Assembly (NCBI GenBank): GCA_050944055.1
Contig: JBMNQI010000060.1
Location: forward strand, 1-13,331
Origin: JBMNQI01 sp050944055
Lineage (GTDB): Bacteria > Bacillota > Clostridia > Oscillospirales > Oscillospiraceae
Direction of reading: 5' to 3'
DNA length: 13,331 bases
Under the pieces are notes generated by a model, which searched no databases, had not been told where the DNA came from, and saw only the letters and a list, made by a program, of their open reading frames with translations. This document shows positions 1 through 6,653 of this stretch, piece after piece (within the stretch, counting starts at the first letter, position 1; each line of letters starts with the position of its first letter). The translations under genes were made by a program, and so were the position numbers.

Positions 1-125
1 GCATGGTGCCTGGCTAAGTGCATGTAGTCGTCATAAAGAAGAATCTCATCAGCTAACGCGCGCTCCGCCAAAAGATAAGCGGTTGTCGAACCGAGGGTTC
101 CCGCGCCAATTATGAATATTTTCAT
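1..125 (-). CDS. Lactate/malate dehydrogenase-like protein, N-terminal fragment (runs off left edge)
   Basis: Reading the minus strand from the ATG at 125-123 gives 41 complete codons beginning MKIFIIGAGTLGSTTAYLLA and continuing to LLYDDYMHLARHHA before the window ends. The glycine-rich turn G-A-G-x-L-G-S-T-T-A-Y after a hydrophobic beta strand, followed by an acidic residue ending the second strand, is the Rossmann NAD-binding start of the L-lactate/malate dehydrogenase family, which interconverts a 2-hydroxy acid and a 2-oxo acid with NAD. The start is supported by GGAGG at 134-130 four bases upstream. Which of lactate or malate is used cannot be decided, because the substrate-loop arginine and catalytic histidine lie outside the window. 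Another NAD-binding dehydrogenase of related fold is possible. Confidence 0.75.
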   Translation of the reverse strand, partial: MKIFIIGAGTLGSTTAYLLAERALADEILLYDDYMHLARHH

Positions 126-243
126 TCTGCCTCCATACGTTTTTGTTATTTATACCATTGCTTAGTTCAACTCTGGCTGCTTTTGTCTGCCGCCATGTCG
201 ATACTCCGATAACATTTTGTTGATTTAGCAGATTGTTTGTATT

Positions 244-272
244 ATTATAATTCCATATAGAACAAATTGTAA
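244..272 (-). promoter_or_regulatory. Possible sigma-A promoter for the dehydrogenase-like gene
   Basis: On the minus strand, TTACAA (272-267) is followed after 17 bases by a perfect TATAAT (249-244). The -35 box matches consensus at only three positions. The leader to the dehydrogenase start would be about 110 nt. The region is very A+T rich, so a chance match is possible. Confidence 0.35.
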
Positions 273-324
273 GTATGGATTTCGGCGGAATACATATTAT
301 AGAGCTTTTCGGCCGTACGCCCGT

Positions 325-428
325 GCCCGGACTGTGTGACTCGCCTAACCCGCCGGCCTCCTCGTAGTGGACGGAAACCCGGGTGAGGATATAAACTCTA
401 TAGGCAAAACAGCGATGGTCATTCGGGC
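325..428. other. GC-rich patch with nested complementary segments in a 415-nt gene-free gap; possible structured RNA
   Basis: The gap from 126 to 540 has no convincing gene. Within it, four pairs of segments are complementary in nested order: GCCCG (325-329) with CGGGC (424-428), TGAC (337-340) with GTCA (418-421), GCCTA (343-347) with TAGGC (401-405), and ACCCG (348-352) with CGGGT (380-384). The last two are directly stacked on the 5' side. A small GAG/CTC hairpin (385-387 with 396-398) would sit in the bulge, giving a branched fold. The patch is GC rich and flanked by A+T-rich DNA. The fold could form from either strand. I do not recognise it as 6S RNA, RNase P RNA, tmRNA, SRP RNA or a known riboswitch, and short helices like these can arise by chance. 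Confidence 0.3.
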
Positions 429-445
429 AAAATAAAAGTTGACAA

Positions 446-471
446 TTTGCTTTCGCGGCCGCGAAAGCAAA
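446..471. repeat. Perfect 26-bp palindrome (NotI-like GCGGCCGC core)
   Basis: The 13 bases TTTGCTTTCGCGG (446-458) are followed immediately by their exact reverse complement (459-471). As RNA it would fold into an 11-bp stem closed by a GGCC tetraloop. On the minus strand it is followed by a moderately T-rich stretch (TTGTCAACTTTTATTTT), so it may be a second terminator hairpin behind the LysR gene. It could also be a protein-binding site or a small mobile remnant. No second copy was noticed in the window. Confidence 0.85.
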
Positions 472-487
472 GCCCAGTTTGTTAAAG

Positions 488-514
488 CCCGGTCTGCGCA
501 CAGCGCGGACCGGG
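488..514 (-). terminator. Terminator-like hairpin downstream of the LysR gene
   Basis: CCCGGTCTGCGC (488-499) and GCGCGGACCGGG (503-514) form a 12-bp stem with one G-T wobble and an ACA loop. It lies 27 nt past the LysR stop codon. Read on the minus strand it is followed by CTTTAAC, a poor U-tract, so termination may be weak or shared with the palindrome at 446-471. Confidence 0.5.
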
Positions 515-540
515 TCAAAAGCATTTTAAAGCTCTGCTCA

Positions 541-1473
541 TTATTTACTCTTTACTTCGGAACTTCCGCTCAGCTCGGCTAGAAGATGCTGCAGGGCTGG
601 ATTGGCGTTTTTTGAGTGCCACATAAGCGCAAGGCTGAACGGAATCCCGTAATCCTCTATGTCAATATAGGCGCAGTCCGGCGCCGCGCTTATGGCGTAG
701 TATTTGGGTATTATCGTCATTCCTTTGCTGGCTTTCACGTTGAGCATAAGATATTCCGTATTGCGCACATTATCCTGAGTCTCATTCATTTCCAGCATGT
801 TGATTTTTATCTTATTAAGCCCGTCGGCAAACAGCTGGCCCGATATGCGTTCAATAGGTATTGCGTTTACACTATTCGTAATGGTTATCTCGGTACCGGA
901 AAGCTCTTTATAGGATATGCTCTTGCGCTCCGCCCAGGGATGGTCGTTGCCAACCACAAGACACATTGTATCGCACCAGAATGAAGTGTTAACCAGCTCC
1001 GGCTGATCGTCCGGAACCTCCCAGCGAGGCAGCAAAGCAATATCGCAGGCGCCTCCCATGACCAGACTCCATACCGGCACCGACGGCGAATACATCATTC
1101 GGTCGAAATTCCACGTTATATTCGGATACTTCTCCCTCATTCGCGCGAAAACGGGGGCCAGTATAGTCAGATATGGCGATATATACAGCACATTCAGATG
1201 GCCGGAAATACCGTTTATTATGCTTTTGGTGCGTTCAACAAGGCTGTTGAACCTGCGTATGAGCAGAGGCGCGTCCGCATAGAGCGACTGACCCGCCTTA
1301 GTCAGCGTCATATTGTTTTTCTTTCTGACAAACAAGGCGCCTCCGAGCTCCGCCTCCATAGCGGCTATATTTTTGGAAACTGTGCTCTGATGCAGGAAAA
1401 GCTCCTCGGCGCCCTTTGAAAAACTCATGTATTTGGCAACCGCCAGGAATTGCTGAAGCTGATCCACCGTCAT
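541..1473 (-). CDS. LysR-family transcriptional regulator
   Basis: This 310-residue protein has the standard LysR length and layout. An N-terminal winged helix-turn-helix (about residues 1-60, MTVDQLQQFLAVAKYMSFSKGAEELFLHQSTVSKNI...) has the family pattern in which an A-E-x-L-x-x-x-Q-S-T-V-S-x-x-I helix contacts DNA. It is followed by a linker helix and a two-lobed effector-binding domain (about 92-300). Such proteins bind as tetramers and activate or repress genes on sensing a small ligand, often regulating their own gene. The start at 1473 fits the family N-terminus and has an AGGGGGGT stretch 9 nt upstream. It is divergent from hrcA and upstream of the dehydrogenase-like gene on the same strand. 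The target and ligand cannot be told from the sequence; the dehydrogenase-like gene 415 nt downstream is one candidate. Confidence 0.93.
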   Translation of the reverse strand: MTVDQLQQFLAVAKYMSFSKGAEELFLHQSTVSKNIAAMEAELGGALFVRKKNNMTLTKAGQSLYADAPLLIRRFNSLVERTKSIINGISGHLNVLYISPYLTILAPVFARMREKYPNITWNFDRMMYSPSVPVWSLVMGGACDIALLPRWEVPDDQPELVNTSFWCDTMCLVVGNDHPWAERKSISYKELSGTEITITNSVNAIPIERISGQLFADGLNKIKINMLEMNETQDNVRNTEYLMLNVKASKGMTIIPKYYAISAAPDCAYIDIEDYGIPFSLALMWHSKNANPALQHLLAELSGSSEVKSK

Positions 1474-1493
1474 ATGTGTCGCACCCCCCTAAT

Positions 1494-1521
1494 AATTTAA
1501 CACATATCCTATATCTGTCAA
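1494..1521 (-). promoter_or_regulatory. Possible sigma-A promoter for the LysR gene
   Basis: On the minus strand a perfect TTGACA (1521-1516) is followed after 16 bases by TAAATT (1499-1494). Transcription would begin near 1487, leaving a leader of only about 14 nt that overlaps the G-rich ribosome binding site. The real start site may therefore lie further upstream. Confidence 0.4.
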
Positions 1522-1548
1522 GTATTCAAAAAATCCATTTTAAAACCT

Positions 1549-1571
1549 GTATAATTCCTGTATTGTTATAC
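1549..1571. promoter_or_regulatory. Candidate LysR operator, GTATAA-N11-TTATAC
   Basis: Perfect 6-bp inverted arms GTATAA (1549-1554) and TTATAC (1566-1571) are separated by 11 bases, a spacing reminiscent of the T-N11-A operators of LysR-type proteins. Its centre lies roughly 70 bp upstream of the predicted LysR start of transcription, where an autoregulatory recognition site is usually found. The surrounding DNA is A+T rich, so the assignment is tentative. Confidence 0.25.
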
Positions 1572-1668
1572 GTAACCCCGTAAAACAGACGCTGCGCCAG
1601 ATAAGCCCTGTAATCTTATGAAGAGCAGCGGAAACTCAAGCGAATAAGCGTGATTCAAGTATGAAATA

Positions 1669-1697
1669 TTGAAAGATTTATAAATGATAAATATTCT
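1669..1697 (+). promoter_or_regulatory. Possible second, upstream promoter for the hrcA operon
   Basis: TTGAAA (1669-1674) is followed after 17 bases by TATTCT (1692-1697). Transcripts from here would still carry the CIRCE element in their leader. It is weaker than the promoter at 1710-1738 and lies in A+T-rich DNA. Confidence 0.3.
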
Positions 1698-1709
1698 GTT
1701 TGATATTCC

Positions 1710-1738
1710 TTGACATTTAGTTCTCGAAGTGCTAAATT
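1710..1738 (+). promoter_or_regulatory. Sigma-A promoter of the hrcA heat-shock operon
   Basis: A perfect TTGACA (1710-1715) is followed after an ideal 17-base spacer by TAAATT (1733-1738). Transcription is expected to start near 1745, inside the left arm of the CIRCE operator. That is the usual arrangement for HrcA-repressed housekeeping-sigma promoters. Confidence 0.85.
1728..1736. promoter_or_regulatory. Extra CIRCE half-site overlapping the -10 box
   Basis: AGTGCTAAA at 1728-1736 is the same 9-mer as the right CIRCE arm (1762-1770) and the exact reverse complement of TTTAGCACT at 1742-1750, with a 5-base spacer. It overlaps the predicted -10 element. It could extend HrcA binding or simply be a sequence duplication. 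Confidence 0.5.
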
Positions 1739-1742
1739 ATGT

Positions 1743-1769
1743 TTAGCACTCTTATGCATAGAGTGCTAA
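1743..1769 (+). promoter_or_regulatory. CIRCE operator (HrcA binding site)
   Basis: TTAGCACTC (1743-1751), 9 bases, then GAGTGCTAA (1761-1769) matches the canonical CIRCE inverted repeat with no mismatch. One further complementary pair extends it to 1742-1770. CIRCE binds the HrcA repressor, which depends on the GroE chaperonin for activity. Heat stress frees the operator and induces the downstream chaperone genes. The site overlaps the predicted transcription start and also lies in the mRNA leader about 50 nt before hrcA. Confidence 0.97.
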
Positions 1770-1818
1770 ACCCATGAACAGAGTAACAGCGTGAATTTTA
1801 TTTTTGCGTGGGGTCATT

Positions 1819-2850
1819 ATGGAGATATCGGACCGAAAAAAGAAAATATTACGCGCCGTTATTGACGACTATATTGCAAATGCCGAACCTGTAGGATCCA
1901 AGACTATATCAAAAAACGCTGACCTGTCTCTCTCCCCCGCTACTATAAGGCATGAGATGGCTGAGCTTGAGCAGTTGGGCTATCTTGAACAGCCGCATAC
2001 CTCGGCAGGCCGCATACCGTCGCCGCGCGGTTACCGCATGTATGTCGACGAGTTGATGCAGCGTCACCAGCTCAGCCTACAGGAAACCGAGCGCATAAAC
2101 TCAGCCATGCGTCAAAAAATGACCGAGCTCGACAGATTGCTGACCGAGGCTGCGCGCCTAATTTCGCAGATAACCAGCCTTCCCTCCTATTCGGTTACGT
2201 CGAGCATAGGCGGTTCAATCAGGAAATTTGACGTAATATATGTCGACCGCTTGTCCTTCATATCCCTGATAATGACGGACACGTCAAAAGTGCGCCACAG
2301 GCTGTTCAGGCTGCCGATTAGTTGCACAGAACAGCAGATGCGGTCGCTGGGGCAGCTTCTGACTAAGACGTTTTCCGGGCTCAAGGCCGGAGATTATACC
2401 CCGGAACTCATAGCAAATGCCGTCGAATCGGCCGCGGGGCTCGGGGCGGCGGCAAGCCTTATAATAAACTGGGCCCTGGAACTCCTGGGTGAAGAGGATT
2501 ACCGTGATGTCGCCATATCCGGCGCGTCTAACCTGCTTTCGCACCCCGAGTACAAGGATGTGGACAAGGCGCGCGACATTCTCCATTATCTCGCCCAGGA
2601 GGACAAAATCCGCCACCTTCCTGTTCCCAAGGACGATTCGATGAAAATCATGATTGGCCCTGAAAATGTTGCCGAAGAGCTTAAGGACGCAAGCGTGGTC
2701 GTCGCCAGATGCGATATAGGAGACAATATGCAGGGCCTTATAGGTGTTGTCGGCCCCACACGCATGGATTACGCCAGAATTTCAGCCAGACTTCAATATT
2801 TCGCTCAGCACCTCGGCCGCCTTTTTCAGGCAGATGACGAATCAGGATAA
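1819..2850 (+). CDS. hrcA: Heat-inducible transcription repressor HrcA
   Basis: HrcA is the cytoplasmic repressor that binds CIRCE as a dimer and shuts down class I heat-shock genes. The 343-residue product has the family length. The N-terminal winged helix starts MEISDRKKKILRAVIDDYIA, followed by EPVGSKTISK and the recognition-helix region LSLSPATIRHEMAELEQLG. The family signature TSAGRIPSPRGYRMYVDEL lies at about 61-79. The C-terminal GAF-like part ends with GLIGVVGPTRMDYARI at about 306-321, another HrcA hallmark. The ATG at 1819 is preferred to an in-frame TTG at 1804 because it matches the usual HrcA start and has GGGG 6-9 bases upstream. The ribosome binding site is weak compared with grpE and dnaK, which would keep repressor levels low. 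The gene is first in the operon and so autoregulated through CIRCE. Confidence 0.97.
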   Translation: MEISDRKKKILRAVIDDYIANAEPVGSKTISKNADLSLSPATIRHEMAELEQLGYLEQPHTSAGRIPSPRGYRMYVDELMQRHQLSLQETERINSAMRQKMTELDRLLTEAARLISQITSLPSYSVTSSIGGSIRKFDVIYVDRLSFISLIMTDTSKVRHRLFRLPISCTEQQMRSLGQLLTKTFSGLKAGDYTPELIANAVESAAGLGAAASLIINWALELLGEEDYRDVAISGASNLLSHPEYKDVDKARDILHYLAQEDKIRHLPVPKDDSMKIMIGPENVAEELKDASVVVARCDIGDNMQGLIGVVGPTRMDYARISARLQYFAQHLGRLFQADDESG

Positions 2851-2904
2851 TGAGTTTGGCTAACTATAATATTATGACACAGAAGGATTCACAGGAGGTA
2901 ACAA

Positions 2905-3471
2905 ATGCCAACAAACAAAAAGCCCGTTCCGGAAACAGACCCGGAAAACGCATCTGTATCCGAACAGGTTAAAGAAGAAGGACGTGTGGAAGCCGAAGAG
3001 GTCCCTGACGCCGCTGCTTCCGCCGAGGCTTCCAGCGAAGAAGAGAAACTGCGAAACGAGCTTGCGGAGCAAAAGGATAAATACCTTAGGCTTCTGGCAG
3101 AGTATGACAACTACCGCAAACGCAGCCTGAAAGAAAAGGAAGGCATTTTTGCAGAGGCTACCGCGAATGCGATCGCTGAATTCCTTCCGGTTTTCGATAA
3201 TCTTGAGCGTGCTCTTATGCAGCAAACCAGCGATGAAGCCTACTATAAGGGCATCGAGATGATAATGGCGCAGTATAAGGATATACTTTCCAAGCTGGGC
3301 GTAACAATTTTCGGCGAGCGAGGCGAAGTTTTCGACCCCCATCTTCACAGCGGTGTCATGCACTGCGAGGATCCTGAGCTCGGCGAAAGCGTTATTGCGG
3401 AGGTATTTCAGAAGGGCTTTAAACTTGGCGACAGAATCATCCGCTGCGCTGTGGTCCAGGTAGCTAATTAA
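2905..3471 (+). CDS. grpE: Nucleotide exchange factor GrpE
   Basis: GrpE is the dimeric cofactor that releases ADP from DnaK so the chaperone can drop its substrate; it also works as a thermosensor. The 188-residue product has a disordered, acidic N-terminus (about 1-45, rich in E, A, P), a long coiled-coil dimerisation helix (about 46-105, KLRNELAEQKDKYLRLLAEYDNYRKR) and the C-terminal beta domain. The last carries the family signature from GVTIFGERGEVFDPHLH through GFKLGDRIIRCAVVQVAN (132-188). An AGGAGGT at 2893-2899 fixes the start. It lies 54 nt after hrcA and 40 nt before dnaK, the usual clostridial and bacillar order. Confidence 0.97.
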   Translation: MPTNKKPVPETDPENASVSEQVKEEGRVEAEEVPDAAASAEASSEEEKLRNELAEQKDKYLRLLAEYDNYRKRSLKEKEGIFAEATANAIAEFLPVFDNLERALMQQTSDEAYYKGIEMIMAQYKDILSKLGVTIFGERGEVFDPHLHSGVMHCEDPELGESVIAEVFQKGFKLGDRIIRCAVVQVAN

Positions 3472-3511
3472 GATAGTAATAAACTCTAAATTATACAGGA
3501 GGAACCAATAT

Positions 3512-5362
3512 ATGTCCAAAATAATCGGAATCGATCTCGGCACAACAAATTCCTGCGTAGCCGTTATGGAAGGCGGCGAGGTCGTCGTTATCCCCAACGC
3601 CGAAGGAAACAGAACCACACCTTCCGTCGTGGCGTTTTCCAAAACCGGCGAGAGAATGGTGGGCCAGGTCGCGAAACGTCAGGCAATAACAAACCCGGAG
3701 CGCACAATCAGTTCGATTAAGCGCGAGATGGGCAGCAATTATAAAGTCAGGATAGACAATAAGAATTACACGCCTCAGGAGATCTCCGCAATGATCCTGC
3801 AGAAGCTCAAGTCAGACGCGGAGGCTTATCTTGGGACAAAAGTAACTCAGGCGGTAATTACGGTCCCCGCGTATTTCACAGACTCGCAGCGCCAGGCGAC
3901 AAAGGACGCCGGCAAGATAGCGGGCCTGGAGGTTCTCCGCATAATAAACGAGCCGACGGCGGCTTCGCTCGCCTACGGGCTTGACAAGGATACCGACCAG
4001 AAGATCATGGTTTACGACCTGGGCGGCGGCACTTTCGACGTATCAATTCTGGAAATCGGCGACGGAGTGTTCGAGGTGCTGGCAACGGCGGGAAATAACC
4101 GCCTCGGCGGAGACGATTTTGACCAGTGCGTTATGGACTGGATGGTCTCGGAGTTCAAACGCGAGTCCGGCGTCGACCTCTCTTCCGACAAGGTTGCCAC
4201 GCAGCGCCTTAAGGAAGCCGCCGAAAAGGCAAAGATTGAGCTGTCCGGAGTTACCTCAACAAACATCAATCTTCCATATATAACGGCTGACCAGAACGGC
4301 CCCAAGCATCTTGATATGACGCTCTCACGAGCAAAGTTCAACGAGCTTACCTCGCATCTCGTCGAGAAAACCATGGGTCCCGTTCGCCAGGCCATGAGCG
4401 ATTCCGGCCTGAAGAATTCCGATATCTCAAAAGTCCTGCTCGTAGGCGGCTCCACTCGTATTCCCGCGGTTCAGGACGCTGTAAAGAAATACATGGGCAT
4501 TGAGCCTTTTAAGGGCATCAACCCCGACGAGTGCGTCGCCATCGGAGCTGCGATCCAGGCTGCTGTTCTTGGCGGAGAGATTAAGGATCTGCTGCTTCTG
4601 GACGTTACGCCGCTTTCCCTGGGCATCGAGACATTAGGCGGCGTATTTACAAAGCTCATCGAACGCAACACGACTATACCGACAAAGAAGAGCCAGATCT
4701 TCTCAACGGCCGCCGACGGCCAAACCTCGGTCGAAGTAAACGTACTGCAGGGCGAGCGCGAGATGGCAGCATATAATAAATCGCTCGGGAAATTCAGCCT
4801 TACGGGCATAGCCCCCGCGCCCAGGGGCGTTCCGCAGATCGAAGTCACGTTTGATATCGACGCTAACGGTATAGTAAACGTGTCGGCAAAGGACCTCGGG
4901 ACAGGTATGGAGCAGAAGATAACCATAACAGCCTCATCCAACCTGTCAAAGGAAGAAATTGATAAGGCCGTAAAGGACGCCGAGAAGTTCGCCGAGGAGG
5001 ATAAAAAGCGCAAAGAGGAGATAGATGCGCGCAACCACGCCGACCAGATGGTTTACCAGTGCGAGAAGACTTTAAATGACCTCGGAGATAAGCTTGATTC
5101 GTCCGACAAATCCTCCGTTGAGTCGGCAATCGCCAATGTCCGCGAAGCCTTGAAGGGCAGCAATATTGAAAACATCAAATCCGCGACCTCCGAGCTGGAA
5201 CAGAAGTTTTACAAGGTATCCGAAAAGCTGTATTCAAACGCGGCGCAAAGCCAGGATGCTGGCGCGGGTGCTCAGGGAGGCTCCGGCGCGGGAGGCTCTT
5301 CCGGCGACGGCTATGTAGACGCCGACTACGAAGTAGTTGACGACGACAATAACAACAAATAG
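3512..5362 (+). CDS. dnaK: Molecular chaperone DnaK (Hsp70)
   Basis: DnaK is the cytoplasmic ATP-dependent Hsp70 that binds exposed hydrophobic segments of unfolded proteins. The 616-residue product is complete. The ATPase domain (1 to about 358) starts MSKIIGIDLGTTNSCVAVME, has the second phosphate motif VYDLGGGTFDVSIL (168-180; T174 equals the autophosphorylated threonine of E. coli DnaK) and the adenosine motif VLLVGGSTRIPAVQ (308-321). The interdomain linker is DLLLLDVTPLSLG (359-371), followed by the substrate-binding beta domain (to about 478) and the helical lid (480-575). The region near residues 73-90 lacks the roughly 24-residue segment present in Gram-negative DnaK, as in other Gram-positive forms. 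The tail (577-616) is rich in Gly, Ala and Ser and ends EVVDDDNNNK, so the usual near-terminal acidic EVVD is followed by six extra residues. AGGAGG at 3497-3502 supports the start. Confidence 0.98.
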   Translation: MSKIIGIDLGTTNSCVAVMEGGEVVVIPNAEGNRTTPSVVAFSKTGERMVGQVAKRQAITNPERTISSIKREMGSNYKVRIDNKNYTPQEISAMILQKLKSDAEAYLGTKVTQAVITVPAYFTDSQRQATKDAGKIAGLEVLRIINEPTAASLAYGLDKDTDQKIMVYDLGGGTFDVSILEIGDGVFEVLATAGNNRLGGDDFDQCVMDWMVSEFKRESGVDLSSDKVATQRLKEAAEKAKIELSGVTSTNINLPYITADQNGPKHLDMTLSRAKFNELTSHLVEKTMGPVRQAMSDSGLKNSDISKVLLVGGSTRIPAVQDAVKKYMGIEPFKGINPDECVAIGAAIQAAVLGGEIKDLLLLDVTPLSLGIETLGGVFTKLIERNTTIPTKKSQIFSTAADGQTSVEVNVLQGEREMAAYNKSLGKFSLTGIAPAPRGVPQIEVTFDIDANGIVNVSAKDLGTGMEQKITITASSNLSKEEIDKAVKDAEKFAEEDKKRKEEIDARNHADQMVYQCEKTLNDLGDKLDSSDKSSVESAIANVREALKGSNIENIKSATSELEQKFYKVSEKLYSNAAQSQDAGAGAQGGSGAGGSSGDGYVDADYEVVDDDNNNK

Positions 5363-5372
5363 TTTACGGTCC

Positions 5373-5395
5373 GGGCGGACGTTAACCGTCCGCCC
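5373..5395 (+). other. Perfect 9-bp hairpin between dnaK and dnaJ
   Basis: GGGCGGACG (5373-5381) and CGTCCGCCC (5387-5395) form a GC-rich stem with a TTAAC loop, 10 nt after the dnaK stop codon. There is no T-run after it (ATTCCCCCGC follows), so it is not a classic intrinsic terminator. Plausible roles are partial attenuation, protection of the dnaK mRNA 3' end, or an RNA processing boundary that sets DnaK above DnaJ. The dnaK-dnaJ gap (142 nt) is the longest inside the operon. Confidence 0.7.
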
Positions 5396-5480
5396 ATTCC
5401 CCCGCATCAGCCAAAGGTGAGACGTTTCAGACTTTAAACTGTCAGGCGCATACCCTGCAAGGCGTGTCGGGATTAATATG

Positions 5481-5492
5481 CTCTGGCCAGAG
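5481..5492 (+). other. 12-bp palindrome next to the dnaJ ribosome binding site
   Basis: CTCTGGCCAGAG at 5481-5492 is a perfect palindrome whose right arm runs into the purine-rich AGAGGTGAAGG stretch (5489-5499) upstream of the dnaJ ATG at 5505. The pairing could modestly mask the ribosome binding site, or bind a protein as DNA. A 12-bp palindrome without a loop forms only a short RNA stem, so a functional role is uncertain. Confidence 0.35.
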
Positions 5493-5504
5493 GTGAAGGT
5501 ATAG

Positions 5505-6650
5505 ATGCCTGAACAAAAAAGAGATTACTATGAGACGCTCGGCGTCTCCAGAACCGCTTCGGACGACGAAATCAAGAAGGCATACCGAAAAGCGGCCAAA
5601 ACCTACCATCCCGACCTCAATCCGGGCGACAAGGCGGCGGAAGCTCGTTTTAAGGAAATAAACGAGGCTTATGAGGTGCTCTCGGACCCGGATAAACGTC
5701 AAAAGTACGACCAGTTCGGACACGCGGGAGTCGATCCAAACTTCGGCGCGGGCGCGGGAGCCGGCGGTTTCGGCGGAGGTTTCGGAGGATTCGATTTCGA
5801 TCTGGGCAGCATTTTCTCCGACTTTTTCGGAGGCGGCAGCCGTACGACGACGAACCCAAACGCGCCCGCGCGCGGCGAAAACATAAAGGTCCACTTGACG
5901 ATCAGCTTTGAAGAGGCCGCATTCGGATGCAAGAAGGATATAGTATTAAACCGCACCGAAAAGTGCGAAACCTGTAATGGCAGCGGCTGCAAGCCCGGAA
6001 CAACGGCGGAGGTATGCAGCAACTGCCGCGGCTCCGGAACCGTACGCACACAGCGTCAGACAATAATGGGAATGATGTCCACCAGCACTGTCTGTTCAAA
6101 ATGCCACGGTTCAGGCAAGATTATACATCAGCCCTGCGAAACCTGCCGCGGCTCCGGTTTCCAGAAAAAACAGCGCAAGATTTCAGTAAGCATCCCCGCT
6201 GGTATTGACGACGGCCAGGCGATTTCGCTTCGCGGTCAGGGTGGCGCCGGCCGCAACGGCGGTCCGGCCGGAGACGTCATTGTGAGTATTACCGTACGCC
6301 CCCACGAGCTGTTTGAGCGCAGCGGAACCAGCGTTTACTCCACTTTTTCAATCGGCATCGTTGAAGCTAGCCTCGGTGCGGAGGTAGAGGTCCCGACGCT
6401 GGACGGAAAAGTCAAATACACCGTTCCGGAGGGGACTCAGTCGGGCACGACCTTCCGCCTGCGCGGAAAAGGCATCCCAAATGTCGACAACCCCAGGATT
6501 CGCGGCGACCATTTTGTACAAATAGTGGTTCAGACGCCGGAGAATCTGAACGAGAGGCAGAAGGAGCTCCTGCGCGAATTCGGGAAGAGCCTCAAAGGTC
6601 AGCAGCAGGAGCACGGCTTTTTCGACAAAAAGAAAAAGAAGGCCAGGTAA
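5505..6650 (+). CDS. dnaJ: Type I J-domain co-chaperone DnaJ (Hsp40)
   Basis: DnaJ delivers unfolded substrates to DnaK and stimulates its ATPase. The 381-residue product has all class I parts. The J domain (about 5-70) contains the essential HPD at 35-37. A Gly/Phe-rich linker (about 80-112, GAGAGAGGFGGGFGGFDFD) follows. Four complete zinc-binding CxxCxGxG repeats are CETCNGSG (154-161), CSNCRGSG (171-178), CSKCHGSG (197-204) and CETCRGSG (211-218). The C-terminal substrate-binding and dimerisation domain has the expected RLRGKGIPN motif. The lysine-rich end DKKKKKAR is just before the next gene. The start is set by AGGTGAAGG about 6 bases upstream. It lies 142 nt downstream of dnaK and 3 nt upstream of the mannosyltransferase-like gene. 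Confidence 0.97.
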   Translation: MPEQKRDYYETLGVSRTASDDEIKKAYRKAAKTYHPDLNPGDKAAEARFKEINEAYEVLSDPDKRQKYDQFGHAGVDPNFGAGAGAGGFGGGFGGFDFDLGSIFSDFFGGGSRTTTNPNAPARGENIKVHLTISFEEAAFGCKKDIVLNRTEKCETCNGSGCKPGTTAEVCSNCRGSGTVRTQRQTIMGMMSTSTVCSKCHGSGKIIHQPCETCRGSGFQKKQRKISVSIPAGIDDGQAISLRGQGGAGRNGGPAGDVIVSITVRPHELFERSGTSVYSTFSIGIVEASLGAEVEVPTLDGKVKYTVPEGTQSGTTFRLRGKGIPNVDNPRIRGDHFVQIVVQTPENLNERQKELLREFGKSLKGQQQEHGFFDKKKKKAR

Positions 6651-6653
6651 CCT

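Noticed and set aside
325..428. Known RNA families (6S, RNase P, tmRNA, SRP, common riboswitches) for the GC-rich patch
   Set aside because: I looked for their conserved cores from memory on both strands and found none, so only an unnamed possible structure is reported.
49..501. 150-codon open frame on the minus strand in the gap between the dehydrogenase-like and LysR genes
   Set aside because: It overlaps the well supported dehydrogenase start in another frame, spans the palindrome and the hairpin arm, lacks a good ribosome binding site and shows no recognisable domain or plausible protein composition.
1804..1818. TTG start for hrcA five codons upstream
   Set aside because: The ATG at 1819 matches the usual HrcA N-terminus and has a G-rich element at proper distance; the TTG has none.
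2872..3642. 256-codon minus-strand frame across grpE and the start of dnaK
   Set aside because: It is antisense to grpE and dnaK, both unmistakable; its composition reflects the antisense of charged codons and it matches no family I know.
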